Shown here: one piece after another, positions 52,098-60,020 of the stretch | Layout: every line of letters begins with the position of its first letter | Position numbering within the stretch: position 1 is the stretch's first letter | NCBI GenBank assembly: GCA_022825825.1 | Contig: JAJDWA010000012.1 | Span: 54,391 to 118,390, forward strand | Length of the DNA stretch: 64,000 nucleotides | Direction: 5' to 3' | From: Candidatus Poribacteria bacterium | Lineage (GTDB): Bacteria > Poribacteria > WGA-4E > WGA-3G | Translations under genes and position numbers: made by a program | Notes under the pieces: model-generated | Database searches by the model: none | Told to the model about the DNA's origin: nothing | Seen by the model: only the letters and a program-made list of their open reading frames with translations

Positions 52098-52823
52098 ATG
52101 AATAAACTTAACGACTCGGATCCCCAAGATAATCTAAACCGAGTCTTTGAAAAAGTCCAAGAGATAGCGGCAAAATCAAAAGATGGTGGTTTCATTTATC
52201 GCGGCGAACCTCAACACTATGAGAAGGTGTCTTCAAGCCTGTGGCGTGAATGTCCGGAAGAATTAAAGTCAGAGGATTTTTATGTAGAAAATATCCAAAA
52301 GAAAATGTTGGAAGTGTCACAAGATTATACCCATGAAAAAGATGAGTTTGAAATTTTAACCGAACTCCAACACTTCGGTGGTTATACCAATCTCATAGAC
52401 TTTACAACTGATAGCCACATTGCCCTCTTTTTCGCATGTGAGAGTTCGCGTAACAAACCCGGCAGGATTATCTTATTAGAGAAAACTGAAAAGATAAAAG
52501 ATTATATCAAACCACCTCGGAATCCTCAAAATCGCATTATAGCGCAAAAGAGTATCTTCGTTCGACCTCCGAATGGTTTTCTTGAACGAAAACAATACAT
52601 CATAATTGATATTCCTGGATTGCTCAAAGAACCTATGTTAGACCATCTTCAAAAACATCACGGTATCTCAACCCAAACAGTCTATAATGATCTTCATGGG
52701 TTTATTAGAAACCAAGACACTCACCTTAAGGAATGTGTAGAAGTTTACGAGGGAGAAACGCAGCAACGGAAAGATGACTTGCAGCTTGAATCGTCTCAAC
52801 CCAGTAAGGAAAAGGAGACATAA
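52098..52823 (+). CDS. FRG domain protein
   Basis: A protein of 241 residues. The FRG-domain pattern is clear: GGFIYRGEPQHYEKVSSSLW at the start, EILTELQHFGGYTNLIDFTT with DSHIALFFACE in the middle, and ILLEKTE, IIAQKSIFVRPP and YIIIDIP later. This domain is found in phage-defence and mobile contexts and its biochemical activity is unproven. The C-terminus (about 200-241) is charged and low in complexity. No ribosome site is strong before ATG 52098. It is followed after two bases by a TPR protein, and that by a membrane protein, a tight three-gene cassette. Confidence 0.82.
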   Translation: MNKLNDSDPQDNLNRVFEKVQEIAAKSKDGGFIYRGEPQHYEKVSSSLWRECPEELKSEDFYVENIQKKMLEVSQDYTHEKDEFEILTELQHFGGYTNLIDFTTDSHIALFFACESSRNKPGRIILLEKTEKIKDYIKPPRNPQNRIIAQKSIFVRPPNGFLERKQYIIIDIPGLLKEPMLDHLQKHHGISTQTVYNDLHGFIRNQDTHLKECVEVYEGETQQRKDDLQLESSQPSKEKET

Positions 52824-52825
52824 AC

Positions 52826-53623
52826 ATGCAGACACAAGCAGAACAGACGCCGGACGATATTACCATTGAACGCTTTAACAAAGCAATTGATCGGAGACTC
52901 ACTTTTGCGCAAGGTTATAACTATAGAGGTATCGCTTATTGTAATAAAGGTGAAATTGACCGCGCCATAGAAGACTTTAACACGGCTATTAGACGCAAAG
53001 AAAACTATGCCGAGGCATATAGCAATCGCGGGGCAGCTTACCGCATGAAAGGCGACTATGACCGCGCATTTGAAGATTGTAACACAGCTATAAGGCTTGA
53101 CCCAAATTTACCAGAAGCATATAATAACAGAGGAATAGCTTTAAAACTCAAAGGTGAAATAGATCAGGCTATTAAAGACTATAACAAAGCAATAGAACTT
53201 GATTCAAGCTTTGCTTATGCATATTACAACCGTGGTATTGTTCACTATGAAAAACAGGAGTTTGATCGCGCCATTAAAGATTATACCCAAGCAATAACAC
53301 TACGACCAGACCTCGTCCATCCCTATAACAATCGTGGTAATGTTTACAGTAGAAAAGGCAAGTATGAACTTGCCATCAAAGATTACGACGTGGTGATAGA
53401 ACGCGAACCCGACTTAGCAGAAGCATATTGCAATCGTGGTATGGCGTTACTAAACCTTAAAAGATGGAAAAAAGCCAAAGCAGACCTAACAACTGCTATA
53501 GAATTGGAGAAAAATATCATCATTGATAATTTTGGTAAAGACTACGAAGACGTTGAAGATTTTGAACAGAAACATAATATTAAACTACCAGAAGACATCG
53601 CCGCAATGCTAACTTCTTCATAG
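52826..53623 (+). CDS. TPR-repeat protein of the FRG cassette
   Basis: A protein of 265 residues with about six TPR units from residue 27 to 215 (YNYRGIAYCNKGEIDRAIED, AYSNRGAAYRMKGDYDRAFE, AYNNRGIALKLKGEIDQAIK, AYYNRGIVHYEKQEFDRAIK, PYNNRGNVYSRKGKYELAIK, AYCNRGMALLNLKRWKKAK). Unlike the array at 20163, the repeats are diverged. The C-terminal tail (DYEDVEDFEQKHNIKLPEDI) is helical. It likely serves as a binding partner or adaptor for the FRG protein. GGAAAAGGAGACATAAAC precedes the ATG. It starts two bases after the FRG stop. Confidence 0.84.
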   Translation: MQTQAEQTPDDITIERFNKAIDRRLTFAQGYNYRGIAYCNKGEIDRAIEDFNTAIRRKENYAEAYSNRGAAYRMKGDYDRAFEDCNTAIRLDPNLPEAYNNRGIALKLKGEIDQAIKDYNKAIELDSSFAYAYYNRGIVHYEKQEFDRAIKDYTQAITLRPDLVHPYNNRGNVYSRKGKYELAIKDYDVVIEREPDLAEAYCNRGMALLNLKRWKKAKADLTTAIELEKNIIIDNFGKDYEDVEDFEQKHNIKLPEDIAAMLTSS

Positions 53624-53625
53624 GT

Positions 53626-54120
53626 ATGAATAGGATGCGAAAAACTATGAATGGCACCGAAAAAGTTGTAAAACATTTAGAGATGATCCAAACCGTTATC
53701 AACCGTTTAGGACTTAACAGTTTCTTGGTAAAAGGCGGGAGTCTGTTACTCGTCATCACATCACAGGTTTTATTCGCCACTTATATTTTCTTCGCCTTTC
53801 ATGAACATAGTTATCTTGATCTTGAGAGTGGGGTTTCTTTTGTCCTTGCAGAGGCAGCGGTGCTTATTTTTCTTATTATAGGATTTTGGATCCTGGATGG
53901 ATTCTTCCTCTGGTTAGAACGACTATACCGATACCACTACAATGCAATAAGGAAACAGGATGATACCGATTTTAATATGGATGTCGGTATTCACAAAAAT
54001 GGGCCGTTTAGTAGTTGGGGTTCTGCTATCTTTTCTCTCACACTTGTTATCTTTTACACAGTAGAAATAATCTTTGTCCTTTTCCTACCAACAGTTCTTT
54101 TATTTTTAGATATGTGGTAA
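53626..54120 (+). CDS. Small membrane protein of the FRG cassette
   Basis: A protein of 164 residues; two later Met codons (residues 4 and 8) are alternative starts. Hydrophobic segments are FLVKGGSLLLVITSQVLFAT (about 34-56), LAEAAVLIFLIIGFWILDGF (about 72-96) and a C-terminal IFSLTLVIFYTVEIIFVLFL (about 137-160), giving three membrane helices. Between helices 2 and 3 is a cytoplasmic or periplasmic loop with LERLYRYHYNAIRKQDD. I do not recognise a family. It starts two bases after the TPR gene, so it is likely co-translated and could be a membrane-acting component. Confidence 0.6.
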   Translation: MNRMRKTMNGTEKVVKHLEMIQTVINRLGLNSFLVKGGSLLLVITSQVLFATYIFFAFHEHSYLDLESGVSFVLAEAAVLIFLIIGFWILDGFFLWLERLYRYHYNAIRKQDDTDFNMDVGIHKNGPFSSWGSAIFSLTLVIFYTVEIIFVLFLPTVLLFLDMW

Positions 54121-54168
54121 AGTTAACCGTTTTCCACAGTTATTTTGCTTCTAAATAGGAATAGGGAC

Positions 54169-55506
54169 TTACTCCTTATACCCCGATCTATCTGTATTTC
54201 CCCCATACTTCAACGCATAAATCAGTAAATTCGTCATAAACCGATAAACATCAGGAGAGTGCCGAAGCCGCAGCATCGTACGGCTCTCAATCTCTGCAGT
54301 CTCCATCGCGCACATATAATCTTTCCGATTGTAAATGACTGCTAATCGATTATCAATAATAATCCCTTTCTGAAAACGGAACTGTGTTGGCTGTGCGTTA
54401 TTTTCGTTGCCCCAAAACACATCACCCCCTGTAGGTGGTTTTGAGAGATGGTAATGAATCGTATAAATTTCATGTTCATGCGGTAAGATTTCAAGTGGAT
54501 AATCGGGAAAAATCTGTTCCAATTCCTCAGCGACAATATGCGCAAAAAGACCGTGAAAACCGCAGTCATCAAAAAAGAGCATACCACCTTCATCAACGAT
54601 GTATTTCCGTAGCGCGGCACGTTCTTCTGGAGTAAAACGACTCTGTAATGGACCCTCTTTTGCAAGCCCGCGCCCAACGGTAATATCTTTGTCATGTCCA
54701 GTCATTACGAGGAGGGGGGCATCAAAAATCTTCGGATTTGTCAGGGATAAGGAGCCACCTTCAAAATTCATATCTAAGCGGATTGTGGTATGTTTATCCA
54801 TCCATTCCATGAGAGCAGGAAGTGCGGTCGGGTCTTGCCACCAATCTGAAAGCGAATGTTTTAACCGAATGATCCGAATATGACCGCGTAAATTATCATT
54901 TGTGCCTTGTAAAATTGCCCCCAATTGTCCTTGCGGCAGCAGAACAGGATTTTGTAAGGTGACATTAAGGCTTCTACCCTTTAAACCTCCCTCCGGTAAA
55001 GTGTCATCAAGCAACTCAGTGAACGTATCTGTCTTAGGAGTGTTTGACTTTGGACTAATCACAACAGGGGAACGCAGTTTTGTTTTTGCTGCTGTTGATG
55101 GGACTGTTGGAACACCTACAGGAGTACTCTTAACAGTATTAACTACCCGTTGCTGTGTTTCGGCTCGGAGACTCGGAACAGAAACATCGGTAGGATTTAG
55201 TACATCTGTTTCAAACGTCGGTGTAGCAGTCGTATCTTGAATTGAAATGTCGACTTTTGGAATTTGATTAGTTGGGGGAATGTGAATCCGCAATGGATCA
55301 GCTGTTTGCTGAGTTCTGGGAAATGCCACTGTTCTATGTGTTCTGTGCACTGTATCCCTTGTGGATGTGTTTTTGATAAATCTCACATCAATAGCATCGT
55401 CATTCAATCCCAAATAGTGTTCTGATAAATACATCCCAGCAATTGCAGCGATGATGAGATGAATTACTACTGAGGCGATAACTGCCTGAAGACGTTTATT
55501 TTTCAT
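54169..55506 (-). CDS. DUF4159 protein with membrane anchor
   Basis: I start at ATG ending 55506 (MKNKRLQAVIASVVIHLIIA), giving 445 residues; an in-frame ATG ending at 55551 with GGGAG before it is also possible and would overlap the upstream gene by 38 bp. An N-terminal helix (about 8-25) anchors the protein, followed by a Thr/Pro-rich linker (about 40-160) resembling a TonB-like spacer. The C-terminal half is DUF4159: HIRIIRLKHSLSDWW, LLVMTGHDKDITVG, EGGMLFFDDCGFHGLFAHIV, FPDYPLEILPHEHEIYTIHY and a closing MTNLLIYALKYGG. Function is unknown; it may be a periplasmic sensor or structural protein. It is downstream of a DUF1854 gene and an ABC exporter. Confidence 0.78.
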   Translation of the reverse strand: MKNKRLQAVIASVVIHLIIAAIAGMYLSEHYLGLNDDAIDVRFIKNTSTRDTVHRTHRTVAFPRTQQTADPLRIHIPPTNQIPKVDISIQDTTATPTFETDVLNPTDVSVPSLRAETQQRVVNTVKSTPVGVPTVPSTAAKTKLRSPVVISPKSNTPKTDTFTELLDDTLPEGGLKGRSLNVTLQNPVLLPQGQLGAILQGTNDNLRGHIRIIRLKHSLSDWWQDPTALPALMEWMDKHTTIRLDMNFEGGSLSLTNPKIFDAPLLVMTGHDKDITVGRGLAKEGPLQSRFTPEERAALRKYIVDEGGMLFFDDCGFHGLFAHIVAEELEQIFPDYPLEILPHEHEIYTIHYHLSKPPTGGDVFWGNENNAQPTQFRFQKGIIIDNRLAVIYNRKDYMCAMETAEIESRTMLRLRHSPDVYRFMTNLLIYALKYGGNTDRSGYKE

Positions 55507-55513
55507 TGTGTAT

Positions 55514-56068
55514 TTATAGATGCCGCTGAATTTGATAAAAACTCTTTGCATCCAACTCCCGATAATCTGGAATGTCGTAGCGATTTCCCCGCACATCTGT
55601 CACAAATAGGCGTGCAGGCGGAGATTGCTTTATATTCTGATTCAATCCACGCACTAAAAACGTTACACGCCCGCGTTCCGTTTGGACATCCCATTCATGG
55701 ATGCCGAATTGTTCCTTCACACGATATATCTTTTGAATAATAGGCGTGAAATATCTTTTGTCTAATTCTTCGTTTAGGATTTTGAGACTTTCAGGTGCAA
55801 GTTCCGATGGGTTAACAAGGATTCCGATTTCAGTGTCCTCATCTGCAGCGAGCGAGATGTATTGTTCAGGATGACTAAGCGGCATAAGTCTACGGACTAT
55901 TACCCGTAGATGGCAAGCCTCTTTGCGAATTTCAAGCCGCGCAGTACCTACTTGAGAACGTGTGAACGTAAGTTCAGATGCCTCCAGAAAACGTTGTGTA
56001 GAATCATCTTGTTCAACAGCCTTGGTGTTCTCAGGTGCGTTTTGTTCTTCGGTATTTTCGTTCTGCAT
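55514..56068 (-). CDS. DUF1854 family protein
   Basis: A protein of 184 residues. The N-terminus is acidic and likely disordered (NTEEQNAPENTKAVEQDDST). The DUF1854 domain reads LEIRKEACHLRVIVRRLMPLSHPEQYISL, DEDTEIGILVNPSELAPES, LDKRYFTPIIQKIYRVKEQFG and GRVTFLVRGL. In other genomes this domain accompanies a specific ABC exporter and genes for cyanophycin metabolism, exactly the ABC neighbour here. The ATG directly follows the ABC gene's TAA (TAAATG), so they are translationally coupled. The molecular role of DUF1854 is not known. Confidence 0.85.
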   Translation of the reverse strand: MQNENTEEQNAPENTKAVEQDDSTQRFLEASELTFTRSQVGTARLEIRKEACHLRVIVRRLMPLSHPEQYISLAADEDTEIGILVNPSELAPESLKILNEELDKRYFTPIIQKIYRVKEQFGIHEWDVQTERGRVTFLVRGLNQNIKQSPPARLFVTDVRGNRYDIPDYRELDAKSFYQIQRHL

Positions 56069-58390
56069 TTATCTCTCCACAATTTGTGCATCAGCGCGAA
56101 CGTTAGCGGCTTCCTTTTGTGTTTCTACAAGTTTGTAGTAAATACCCTTTTCCTCCATGAGTTCTTCGTGAGAACCACACTCAACGCCTCTACCTTTTTC
56201 TATCACAAAAAGCCGATCCGCATTTCGAAGTGTTGAAAGCCGATGTGCAATCGCAAACGTGGTTCGGTTTTGTACCAACCTGTCAATCGCCTGCTGAATC
56301 TTTTTCTCGGTTTCCACATCTACAGAAGAGGTGGCTTCATCAAGAATTAAGATACGAGGATTATGTAAAATTGCCCGTGCGATTGAGATACGTTGTCGCT
56401 CACCACCGGATAGGCTCCCACCCCGTTCTCCGACTTCGGTATCATATCCATCAGGAAATTTGATGATAAATTCATGAGCATTCGCAGCCTTTGCTGCAGT
56501 GATAATTTCCTCCATTGCGGCATCAGGATTTGCATAAGAAATGTTTTCTGCAATAGTGCCACTGAACAGATACGGCTCTTGTAGTACGACCCCAATCTGT
56601 CTACGCAAATCCTTGAGGTTTATCTGCTTGATGTCTTCACCATCAATTTCTAACCGTCCAGCATCTGGTGTATAAAAGCGACAGATTAAATTAATGAGGG
56701 TAGACTTTCCTGCACCTGAATGCCCAACAAGTCCTATCATCTCACCAGGCTTTACGTGAAGGTTTATGTCTCGAAGCACAGGTTTATGTGCATCGTAACC
56801 GAAGGTCATGTTGTGAAATTTGACTTCTCCAACAATATTTGGTATTGCTTTAAGATTACCATCATCAAACTGTTCCGGTTGTGAGTCTATTACCTCAAAA
56901 AGTCGTTCCGCTGCTGTCATAGAGCGAGAAGCCCAATTGATGAGTGGACTAACATATCGTAGCGGTTCATAGAACATTGCGAGATAAATGTGAAACATCA
57001 TTAAAGTACCAAGTGTCATCGTTCCACCTATAACATCGAGACCACCGACATACCATACAATGAGCGTTCCAAATTGAACAGTAAACATCAGCGGTGGGTA
57101 ATAGGTTGCCCAGACCATCTCAGCTTTGGTTTCATAGTCTCGTGTATCAATGTTTGCACTACCAAATCGGTTGACTTCACTCCTTTGTTGACCAAATGCA
57201 CGAACAACTCGAATGCCGGACACAGAATCGTTAACAACATCAAAAAGTTTTGAGCGGCGTCGCCATGCGCGATGCCATAAACTTCGCACCTTCCGCCAAA
57301 ACCAACCTGCACCGAACACTATTAACGGAATCGGGATCAAAATGAAACAAGCCAATTGCCAATTAAGAAAAAATAACACAGTGCCTATCCCGAAAAACAT
57401 AAACAGTTGCACACTAAGGAACGACATCCCTTCTAACAGAAAGTCCTGTAGTCGCTCACTATCCTCGGTGATATGTGAGATAACAGTGCCTGTAGTTCGT
57501 TTATCGAAAAATCGGATAGACAGATTGTGCAGATGATCATAAACGTGTGCACGTATATTCGCTGCAATGCGAAACGTAAGCCATGCCGCTAACCGAGATT
57601 GAATGATATTAAATAAAATGCTAATAATTTGGGTAACTAACAGCGCCCCAACCGCAATAGTTAAAGCTAATGCTACTGGATGGATCGCTCGGAATGTGTT
57701 GCCTAACCATGTTGTCTGATCATCAGGTGTAGGTGTAGTAGCATCGTTTAACAATAGTATATCATCAATTAGAATACCTGAAAAATAGGGTGTGATTAGA
57801 GAAATCAGAGTTCCGACAATGACGAATAAAATATAAAGTAATGCTCTGCCGAGGTAAGGTCGTATATACGTCAAAATACGTAACATTACCCTATGTTTTT
57901 TAGTGCATGCGGGGCATGGAGAGTACTCATCTGCAAGTGGCAATCCACAGCTTTTACAAGAATGTTCCTCAACCTTATAGTCCCAAATCGGTGGCTCATC
58001 CCGGTTACCATCTCGAAATTCTATTTCATCCCCGATAAAACGGGCGACAAACCCGAACTTCGCCGCACAACCGTTTGAATAACGAATTAAGTCTACTGTC
58101 CCTTCCTCTGTTTCCAGTACAACGAGACCAGCATCTACCACAGTCTCAGCACGAATTCCGAGGACACTCTTATATGGTATGTAGTGAAGCACCTCACCCG
58201 CACCTGTTACGGTAAAAATCGCCACATCTGTTAACACGAACCATTCTTCACCATAACTCCCTGTTGAGCTTATGTCGCTTTGAACAGCAAATCGGATCTC
58301 TTTAAATTCAATGTCCAGCGTTTTTAATGTGTCTTCAATTGATTTGGGCAGCTCGTCAAGCGTACCCGTCGGTGTGTCTGCGGTTGACAT
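56069..58390 (-). CDS. ABC exporter (ATP-binding plus permease), DUF1854-linked type
   Basis: A protein of 773 residues. It has a long N-terminal extension (about 1-170) ending with a zinc ribbon CKSCGLPLADEYSPCPACTK, unusual for exporters. Six transmembrane helices follow (about 180-460). The C-terminal ATPase has Walker A LVGHSGAGKSTLINLI, the Q-loop in VVLQEPYLFSG, signature SLSGGERQRISIARA and Walker B RILILDEATSSVD. Its direct neighbour is DUF1854 at one-base spacing, a pair described in cyanophycin-associated loci. No cyanophycin synthetase or cyanophycinase gene is in the window. It likely exports a peptide or lipid-like substrate. Confidence 0.88.
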   Translation of the reverse strand: MSTADTPTGTLDELPKSIEDTLKTLDIEFKEIRFAVQSDISSTGSYGEEWFVLTDVAIFTVTGAGEVLHYIPYKSVLGIRAETVVDAGLVVLETEEGTVDLIRYSNGCAAKFGFVARFIGDEIEFRDGNRDEPPIWDYKVEEHSCKSCGLPLADEYSPCPACTKKHRVMLRILTYIRPYLGRALLYILFVIVGTLISLITPYFSGILIDDILLLNDATTPTPDDQTTWLGNTFRAIHPVALALTIAVGALLVTQIISILFNIIQSRLAAWLTFRIAANIRAHVYDHLHNLSIRFFDKRTTGTVISHITEDSERLQDFLLEGMSFLSVQLFMFFGIGTVLFFLNWQLACFILIPIPLIVFGAGWFWRKVRSLWHRAWRRRSKLFDVVNDSVSGIRVVRAFGQQRSEVNRFGSANIDTRDYETKAEMVWATYYPPLMFTVQFGTLIVWYVGGLDVIGGTMTLGTLMMFHIYLAMFYEPLRYVSPLINWASRSMTAAERLFEVIDSQPEQFDDGNLKAIPNIVGEVKFHNMTFGYDAHKPVLRDINLHVKPGEMIGLVGHSGAGKSTLINLICRFYTPDAGRLEIDGEDIKQINLKDLRRQIGVVLQEPYLFSGTIAENISYANPDAAMEEIITAAKAANAHEFIIKFPDGYDTEVGERGGSLSGGERQRISIARAILHNPRILILDEATSSVDVETEKKIQQAIDRLVQNRTTFAIAHRLSTLRNADRLFVIEKGRGVECGSHEELMEEKGIYYKLVETQKEAANVRADAQIVER

Positions 58391-58455
58391 ATCTTCCTTT
58401 AAAGTAATGCTGTAGGTGGAATTTCAAATCTCGCCTACAAGAAGATTTATAGGCT

Positions 58456-59574
58456 TCAAAGTTCAATTGCGTGTTTCTCTAATACCTCTTCGTTTAGTTC
58501 AATGCCAAGTCCAGGTCCGGTGGGTGGAATGATGTACCCGTTCTCCCACTGTATCGGTTCTTTGAGAATTTCAGCATGAAAACCGTCCCACATGTGAATG
58601 CCCTCTTGAATTAGGAAGTTTGGACTACAAACATCTAACTGTATATTGGCTGCGCCACCGATGGGACCGCCGTATAGGTGTGGTGCGATTTGGGCATAAT
58701 GTGCTTCACCCATAGATGCGATCTTTTTCGCTTCAAGGATTCCACCTGTTATTGTCAAATCCATTTGCAAAATAGATGCCGCTTGCTGCTCCAACAGATC
58801 CGCAAACTCATATTTGGTAAGTAGCCGTTCACCTGTAGCAATCGGAATACTGGTAGATTGTGCGACACGTGCCATCTCCTTAACATTCTCAGGTGGTATA
58901 GGTTCTTCAAACCAGAGTGGGTCATAAGGTTCAACACGTTTGGCAAAGCGGATAGCACTATTGGTATTAAATTGTCCATGTGTACCGATAAGAATATCAC
59001 ATTTATCACCTACAGCATCGCGAATCCCGCGGATAACACTTTCTGCATAGTTGAGTGTTTCTAATCTGTCCGCAGTATGTGGATGGACTGGGTCAAATTT
59101 GACAGCAGTAAATCCCTTTTCAACGTAAGAGAGCGCGAGTTCACCGGTTTTTTCTGGCGAATCACCGTGCCGCCAATGCAACAGATAGGAATAGGCCCTC
59201 AATTTTTCATGGAACATGCCTCCCAAAAGATTGTAAATGGGTTGGTTAACTGCTTTCCCGACAATGTCCCAACACGCCATTTCTATTGCGCTCATCGCTG
59301 GCGTAGCAAGCGGGCCAGGGTGCCGCACGCAAGGGCCTTCATAAAGTGTTGACCAAATCTTTTCAATCCGAAATGGATCATTTCCGATGAGATAACGTTC
59401 ACCCCAATCCTTGATTAATTCAATGACGACGTGGTTCAGTCTAGTGTGATAGGTGCATTCGCCTATACCTTCAATTCCTTCGTCAGTCACTAATTTGACA
59501 AAAATCCAATATCTACCACCCCAATGTGGCGGCGGTACGTCTACCATATAGGTTTTTACCTCAACTATTTTCAT
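58456..59574 (-). CDS. Mandelate racemase/muconate lactonizing enzyme family (enolase superfamily)
   Basis: A protein of 372 residues. The N-terminal cap has VDVPPPHWGGRYWIFVKLVTDEG. The barrel shows TAVKFDPVHPH (acid/base Lys), metal ligands in DILIGTHGQFN, WFEEPIPPEN and ATGERLLTKYE, QMDLTITGGILEAKKIA, and APHLYGGPIGGAA with the active-site His. It would dehydrate or epimerise an acid sugar such as galactonate. The spacing of Asp and two Glu ligands fits the family. No matching transporter or aldolase gene is adjacent. A 446-bp AT-rich gap precedes it. Confidence 0.88.
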   Translation of the reverse strand: MKIVEVKTYMVDVPPPHWGGRYWIFVKLVTDEGIEGIGECTYHTRLNHVVIELIKDWGERYLIGNDPFRIEKIWSTLYEGPCVRHPGPLATPAMSAIEMACWDIVGKAVNQPIYNLLGGMFHEKLRAYSYLLHWRHGDSPEKTGELALSYVEKGFTAVKFDPVHPHTADRLETLNYAESVIRGIRDAVGDKCDILIGTHGQFNTNSAIRFAKRVEPYDPLWFEEPIPPENVKEMARVAQSTSIPIATGERLLTKYEFADLLEQQAASILQMDLTITGGILEAKKIASMGEAHYAQIAPHLYGGPIGGAANIQLDVCSPNFLIQEGIHMWDGFHAEILKEPIQWENGYIIPPTGPGLGIELNEEVLEKHAIEL

Positions 59575-59692
59575 TGCATATCTCCCACGGACAAAATATG
59601 TTTTAAGTTAAAAAAATATTATCTATATTATGCCAATATGTTAAAGTTACTATAGTTTGGACAGTTTAAGATTTTTAGAGACAAAAAATAAA

Positions 59693-59741
59693 AAAGAGGT
59701 TATCCTTTCAGTATAACTATTTTTTTGAAATGACCCTCTTT
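59693..59741. terminator. Inverted repeat in the AT-rich gap
   Basis: AAAGAGG and TCCTTTCA arms pair with TGAAATGA and CCCTCTTT across a T-rich loop, with imperfect internal pairing. A/T runs flank both sides, so it could end transcripts or be an element end. The rest of the gap (59575-60020) is AT-rich with poly-T tracts near 59925-59936 and holds no convincing gene. Confidence 0.35.
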
Positions 59742-60020
59742 CCACTTAGAAACTATATTATCAGAATATCAACAGGTTTTCAAGTATTATACAGAGCCAT
59801 TCAATTGTTGGGTTTTCTCAATATTTTAGACAAGGCCGCTCGAACAAGAAGAGACCTTTGAAAGAAGTTAGAAATTAAAAGTTTAACCGAATTCACGTTA
59901 TTAATACATTATCTATTGTTCCTCTTTTTTTTTTTGAAGAATTATGAGACTTTTTGACTTCAAGTCGAGTCACTATATGTTGATTATGAAATGATGGACT
60001 CCCTTTTTCAGAGGTATTAG

